Assembly (NCBI RefSeq): GCF_964275005.1
Contig: NC_092698.1
Span: forward strand, 22,333,309-22,397,308
Source of the DNA: Diadema setosum
Taxonomy: Eukaryota > Echinodermata > Echinoidea > Diadematoida > Diadematidae
Reading direction: 5' to 3'
Length of the DNA: 64,000 bases
The notes beneath the pieces are model-generated. The model worked only from the letters and a program-made list of their open reading frames with translations. It did no database searches and was not told the DNA's origin. This document shows, piece by piece, positions 58,981 through 64,000 of the stretch (position 1 is its first letter; every line of letters starts with the position of its first letter). The translations under genes were made by a program, and so were the position numbers.

Positions 58981-61900
58981 CTGTAAAACACAAGGTGTAA
59001 GACAAGACATGTAAAAAGCTGTTAAGTATTGTGCGACCGCTAAAAAATATCAAATCAACTTTAGAGCCATCACGCCACATCCCATTTTCATTGCAGTTCA
59101 ACACCACGCTCAAACTGGCTGTCTTAAAGAGCGTAATTTCAGACGAACAGAGAGGTGTAGTTGTTCAATCAAAATCGAACTTCAAATTAGCAAAAGGTGG
59201 TGTTTTCGGTGGTGTTTTCAGTGAAACAGCGAGATAAGTACAAATGTACCAACAACAAGCTCAGAAGGTGGCAAACAGTATCATGTCATCACTGTACCAA
59301 TTAGTGTTTCATAGAACTGTATAAAAATCTTTACTAAATCTTTATTTTCATACGACAGTCGACTGACAGTAAGGAATATAGGGTTAGTAATTCATATGAT
59401 ATCATTTTATTCTTGTAACAACCTCATGACGATGATCTCCATAGGAAAGAAGTTGCAGTCGCCACACTATAGAGGAAGACATGATTTTTCATTATGTGTT
59501 TTGTTTACAATACCCCAGACAATAGGACAGCTTTAGGTGAACACCTTTTCCCCCAATCTGGGTATTCTTTAGAAACATTAAAAGTATTAGATTTAGATTT
59601 CGTGTAAACTTTTCATGCTTACTTCTTTTATGTCGGGCTTTGATGAGATGGTATTTTATACTTCAAATCAAACTTCAATGAAAATGCTTCAAATTTTCTA
59701 TATGGCAGGAAGTTATAAGGTATACTATAGATACTTCGACATGAAAACGTAGATTCACTTCTGCACACTAGTCAGTGCTAGTGTTTTCGGTTTTTTTTTT
59801 CTGTAAGACATCAGTACATAACATTTACTTCGGGTTTTCTTCCAAATCTTCCTTCAGCATGGAACGATTAACATTGCACAGACCATGGAAAATGAAACGT
59901 GATAAGAGTTCATACTGTGACTTACTGGTTCTTTGGACTAAAGACGGTAGGTATTCGTTCCAGAAATTGCACTCCCTCGATTTCAAAGCACGGTCATTTT
60001 CCATGGCGGGATCCATAATCTTGTACGCCAGTTCGGGAACCTCAAATTTTGGCCACGCCTTCTCCGATGTGTCTGGCTGTCCGCCCGGTGTTTCTAGGTT
60101 TGGATTTCTGAATTTTATGCAGAGAAAAGTAAATGGTTATAGTTAATCATTATTCCCAAGGATAGTTAACCCCAGAGTGAACTGAAATTCGTTATTCCGA
60201 AGGTTCGTTGGCACATACCACCTTTTTATTTTGTGGTTACTGAACTTTCGGATTAACGGATCTTATTTCATTTTCCGCGCATTGAATTCCTTTCACCAGG
60301 TTCCTTGCATGTGATTTGGGGGACTTGCAGTTTAACAAAGTGTCTCGCAACAGGACTTTTGTCAAAATATAAAGAAACTCATAAAAAACTGAAAAGCCAT
60401 TCCTTATATACAAGGGTTTAAAAGCATGGACGCTATCAATGATGTCAAAATAAAGATAAAACAAACACTATTCTTTTTTTTTAAGGTTGTCAATACGTTA
60501 AATGTTTGCGACTCTCTACAGATACAACAAAACATTCCCTTCACTCCACTTCTACAGTGTCAAGAACATGGCGTTCTTGTATGGGGGTGGGGGCGTTAGT
60601 CAACGGTATATATAACATTAGGGAGCTTCAGATTTTGACGCGCGGACGTTTGAGACGACGCTTGCGCTGGACGTTCTCCTCTCCCCTGCGTCGTGCTGAA
60701 AAGTAACTTTAGATTACGCTGGGACGCAACGAATAAAAAGATAAAATGGCGCCCCATATGATCAGTACATCAAGTAGTTCTCTACGTTGCAAACTGTGCG
60801 GACGTAAGAATATCCCAGTACGCGTAGTGAAAAACTCAGGCGACGCAAGCTAAAAATAGATCGACATGACGCGCGCTTCTGCGCATACTCAGAACATGTT
60901 TTTGCCCTCTGAACGTCACCGTCGCGAAAATCTAAAGCTCCTTAATAATAGCTGGAGGAAAAGAAAGAGAGAGGAGGAGGAGGAGGAGTGCAGTTATCTG
61001 TATAGTATCATCAAACCGGTTGCGAGTAGCGTTGATGACGCTGAAGCTTACCCCGTCTTAGCAAAATTCGTGTAGTACTGCATGACGTCAAGAGTCAAGT
61101 TGACCTCCTCTCGTGGCATATCGTGCCATCGCGTCAAGGACGGATTGAAGTGATAGCCGAAGATGAACTGCAAGTCTTCGGCGTGGGCCACCCCTTTCCA
61201 GGCCGGCGACAGGTTTTCCGATGTCCACACAGTCTGATTCGGCAAGTGCGTGAACTGGTAGAGGTACACGTCTTGGTCGCTTTCGGCGTAAACCCTGGCC
61301 CAGCCGTCGGTGGGACAGGCGAAGGCCTCGTCCGTCTCCAGAGCGATGTAGTTGTAGAAGTAGTTCGTATCAGGATCATCTGCGAGGGTCCAGTCGACGT
61401 ATTCCTGCGTCATAGCGTCGATGACGATGTCGTTGACGTACGTGTAGGTGAAGCGCTCCAGGGAATCGCGGAACTGCGTGCTGTTGACATGGGGATCGTC
61501 GTCGGGAATGGCGCGGAGGAAGGCCCGGGCCGCTATGAGGCTCCCGTCGTCTTTTGTAGAGCCCAACATCACCGGACATTTGTTGAAGCGCCCGCTGGCG
61601 AGGAGCTCTAGAGGCTTGTCTGGGAGAAACTCGCCATCTACGGTAGGTACCAGTGGAATCACGTTCGTTGTCTCAAGCAGCACCTGCCAATAAGATTCAG
61701 CACGAAACTTTCAAGTTTCGAAAACAAACTCCTTTTCACGGATGTCTATCTCCTTTCCTGCAATCTTCTTGGCGTTTCGATTATGAGAAAGAATATAATC
61801 TGTCTTCGACCATTACATGTCCGCATGCAAGTGATAGGGCCTACATTTTTACACCGGCAATTTTAGGCATACATTACACCAAAGAGCTACCTTCTTGATT

Positions 61901-62358
61901 ACACTGAACTATCGCAGTGTAACGCTATTACAAACAATAAAAAAAAAACCTAGAAAGCAATAACCTGATATGTACCAGTTTTTAAAAAAGAACAGTCTTC
62001 TTCCGTACATTAGTGGCGTAACCATCAGATTATCTACATGGATATACTCAACACACTGTAACGCTTTCATGGATACTTGGATAACTGAATGAATCAATGT
62101 AACCGTAGCATAATAGGGGACTATGTTGTTAAATGACCAAACAAGGAGATTTTTTTTTTTTCACCAAAAAGTTCAAGTTCGACATACTCTGTCGATGGCG
62201 AACGTCAGTTGTTGTTCGGATAGTTCTCTCAGGCAGTCGGCCAGAGCTTGACTTGTAGAGAGATCATCGCACCGGGCTGCCTCCCCGACACCAAACGCAT
62301 CGTCTCGAGCCTTTTGAGCGTCAGTTTCCACGGACCAAGGACTCGAAGCTGTCCCACT
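58859..62358 (-). CDS. Cholinesterase-like carboxylesterase with tetramerisation tail (gene B), last four exons; 5' part beyond the window
   Basis: Exons 62358-62188, 61683-61052, 60107-59926 and 58980-58859 correspond one to one with exons 5-8 of gene A, with identical phases and nearly identical lengths (171/171, 632/626, 182/182, 122/119). The encoded part carries the lid disulfide pair, STKDDGS (Asp as catalytic acid), GVAHAEDLQFIFG with the catalytic His, CNFWNEYLPSL, and a tail with three spaced Trp and a penultimate Cys. The Ser elbow, oxyanion hole and signal peptide must lie on exons right of position 64000, because I find none between 62359 and the edge. The head-to-tail arrangement with gene A indicates local duplication. 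Absence of acyl-pocket Phe equivalents (NVIPLVP) matches gene A. Confidence 0.92.
58981..59925. other. Esterase B intron 7, no feature seen
   Basis: No repeat family or extra exon recognised. Confidence 0.5.
59926..60107 (-). CDS. Esterase B exon corresponding to A exon 7
   Basis: Encodes GNPNLETPGGQPDTSEKAWP through SRECNFWNEYLPSLVQRT in 182 bases. The acceptor is AATTCAG and the donor GTAAGT. Confidence 0.93.
60188..60266. mobile_element. Compact TTATTCCGAAGGTTCG inverted-repeat element
   Basis: CGTTATTCCGAAGGTTC at the left and, on the other strand, CGTTAATCCGAAAGTTC at the right, only 79 bases overall. It is related to the element at 52351-52685 and lies in esterase B intron 6, 80 bases from an exon. 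Confidence 0.6.
60619..60945. mobile_element. Inverted-repeat element, GGGAGCTTTAG family, copy 2
   Basis: TTAGGGAGCTTCAGATTTTG at the left and AAAATCTAAAGCTCCTTAA at the right are inverted. The interior matches the copy at 15209 on the opposite strand (CCCCATATGATCAGTACATC). It lies in esterase B intron 6, about 107 bases from an exon. Confidence 0.78.
61052..61683 (-). CDS. Esterase B exon corresponding to A exon 6
   Basis: Encodes VLLETTNVIPLVPTVDGEFL, LGSTKDDGSLIAARAF, DEAFACPTDGWARVYAE and KGVAHAEDLQFIFGYHFNP, ending YYTNFAKTG. The acceptor is TTGGCAG and the donor GTAAGC. It has two more codons than the gene A exon. Confidence 0.95.
62188..62358 (-). CDS. Esterase B exon corresponding to A exon 5
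   Basis: Encodes SGTASSPWSVETDAQKARDD through LADCLRELSEQQLTFAIDR in 171 bases. It was not obvious as an open frame but is clear by comparison with gene A. The acceptor is TTCTTAG and the donor GTATGT. Confidence 0.92.
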
Positions 62359-62420
62359 CTAAGAAAAACAAACGAACAAGCAAACAGACAAACAACACGC
62401 AAACAAACACATTATTCCAA

Positions 62421-62854
62421 CTGCCTGCGGAGACTACTAAGGCTCGTGAGGTCATATGAGTACAACCGTACAAAGAAAATGTAAAGAAAATTTAACATAT
62501 TTTCACTTTTTTCGCATAATAAAAGAGCACTTGACTTGCCTCTTTCTAAAGGCAATGGGAATAATATTACCCATGACATATGTCAGTAACGAGTCAAAGG
62601 AATGTGTACTTTTTTTTTCAAAAGATGAAATTTTGTGAAATTCTCTTTATATTTTCCTTATATTGTTGTACGCATGTCACATCATACACTGCAGTACTCT
62701 TATCATCCAGCCGGCGGTGACTGCACAAAAACTTTAAAAATTCATAACTTTTGAACGGATTGTCTGATTTTCCTCAAACTTTCAATGATGTGTTCTACTA
62801 ATATTGCTACATTCTCTCAATCCTTATGTTAATGAAGGTGAACTTGTCCTTTAA
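62421..62854. mobile_element. TTAA fold-back element, truncated copy 4
   Basis: The centre and right arm match the full copies (CTTTAAAAATTCATAACTTT, GATTTTCCTCAAACTTTCAA and ATTGCTACATTCTCTCAATC). The outer left arm is missing. It lies about 60 bases upstream of an esterase B exon. Confidence 0.65.
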
Positions 62855-64000
62855 TTACACTTTTCATGCATCCAATTTGGAGGATTACAGCTTGTCACTT
62901 CTGCTTATGTTGGTAATTATTCCTTTTGGTTTTTGGAATGGTTTTTACTCAACGTGATGTTTGTTTGTAAACTAATTACTTTACTCGTGTTATGTAAGAA
63001 CATGGACCCCAGGGAAGAACAGCTATGGGAAGTTGTTACAATTGATGCTTGGCAAATCTCCTTCATGTACATAAAACATATTGATATTTATGTACGCAGT
63101 CAAAGTGTTTCCTTTCTGTTAGTATATCTGTATCAGTTCTCTCTATACCATTAGGCAGCGTCCAACAGAAACTGACAGCCGCCATGATTAACAATATTGA
63201 TTTAACCTTCGCTGAAGCTAATCAAATCTATACGGTATCTTTCGGAGAGATAACGCGCACTCATTTACGAAGTGGAAAGCCAAACAAGTCAATCAGTTAT
63301 CGCTACTTGCTGATAGCGTGTTAGTTTTGCCGTCTGCAGAAGTCATTAACCAATCAGCGAGGCCACATAAGTTCATATTTCTCTTTTATTTGAGAAATGA
63401 TAATCATTCTTATCACGATCGATATTTCACCGAGTCACCCCAAAAATCGATTTGGACCTTTATCGGCACGGCATCATCCGTGTAAGATAAAAACCAAAAA
63501 GTGCATTATTGGACAAAACTGCTCAAACTTCGACTATGGCAGAAGTTGAGTTTAGCGATATGATTATTATCTACAGAAACATTACTTGAGACAGCAAGGC
63601 GCCGTATAGGTGAGAATCTTTCTGTGCAAGGCATTTCAGCTTTATGAATTCGAGGGTCCCGATTATGCAGTAGATTTTGCATCGCGATAAGAAATATAGA
63701 TTATTTTAATATGCTTATGCCTCTTATTCATTTTTTTTTTGAACAAGTCATCTAATTAAGACAAAGGATGTCAATCATAAGAAGGAAAACAAAATTGTTG
63801 GTGGATTTGTTTGGTTTGAATATGGAAATGACTGTAGTTATGCCCTCCCCTCCTAACCCCGGAGATAACGATACCTAATAGTAGTTTTCGGTTTCTTTTT
63901 CATTTGTTCACTTTAATTTCAAGCGATGTATTTTCATAAAAAAGGAGATGTGTTTATTTAACAACAAAGTTACAAAGAACTTGCTATAACATACACAAGC
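62855..64000. other. Esterase B intron running off the window
   Basis: No exon matching gene A exons 1-4 is found on the minus strand, and no repeat family is recognised. Confidence 0.5.

Noticed and set aside
62359-64000. Upstream exons of esterase B inside the window
   Set aside because: No minus-strand sequence resembling the GQSAG elbow, HGGAF oxyanion hole or signal peptide exons was found, so they are assumed to lie further right.

Overview
This window comes from an animal nuclear genome. It is AT-rich and holds intron-rich genes separated and interrupted by many short non-autonomous transposons and microsatellites. The host genes have conserved GT-AG introns, and one has vertebrate-like ABHD2 architecture. 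Two tandem esterase genes end in a cholinesterase-type tetramerisation tail. Together with the repeat style, this suggests a marine invertebrate deuterostome, most likely an echinoderm. The species cannot be fixed from sequence alone.

Layout, left to right. Positions 1-2345 (+) hold the 3' part of an RTE-like LINE whose reverse transcriptase frame is open from the window edge to its stop at 1830. Two related LINE 3' tails and (TA)n/(GA)n/(GATA)n arrays follow. From about 2.7 to 12.4 kb I see no coding sequence, only a few inverted-repeat elements; part of this must be the 3' UTR of the next gene. Positions 12441-34146 (-) hold a complete ABHD2 gene (alpha/beta-hydrolase domain 2) with eight coding exons predicting 429 aa, and a GC-richer candidate promoter near 34.16-34.41 kb. 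Positions 34.5-40.6 kb are intergenic, with one AACACC-rich element. Positions 40818-53093 (-) hold a complete cholinesterase-like gene (called A here): eight exons, 605 aa, signal peptide, Ser-His-Asp triad, and a last exon encoding an acetylcholinesterase-T-like tryptophan amphiphilic tail. Positions 58859-62358 (-) hold the last four exons of a tandem paralogue (B) in the same orientation; its 5' exons lie beyond position 64000.

The introns are packed with repeats. Most notable is a family of roughly 1 kb elements built from ~150 bp tandem units that contain AGGTCA-A-AGGTCA direct repeats (DR1 nuclear-receptor-type sites). Four copies lie in ABHD2 introns and one in intron 1 of gene A. A related element in ABHD2 intron 1 carries nine regularly spaced copies of GTTACCATGGCAAC, which matches the RFX X-box consensus. 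The two element types share the same ends (a small hairpin, then an inverted CCTCCGCC subterminal motif), which recalls Helitron-like HINE elements. A second family consists of fold-back elements with ~200 bp arms and TTAA ends.

The genes are not an operon. ABHD2 is a membrane-anchored serine hydrolase. A and B are predicted secreted esterases that arose by local duplication. All exon calls rest on reading frame, splice sites, matching phases and recalled family sequences. No database search or transcript evidence was available.
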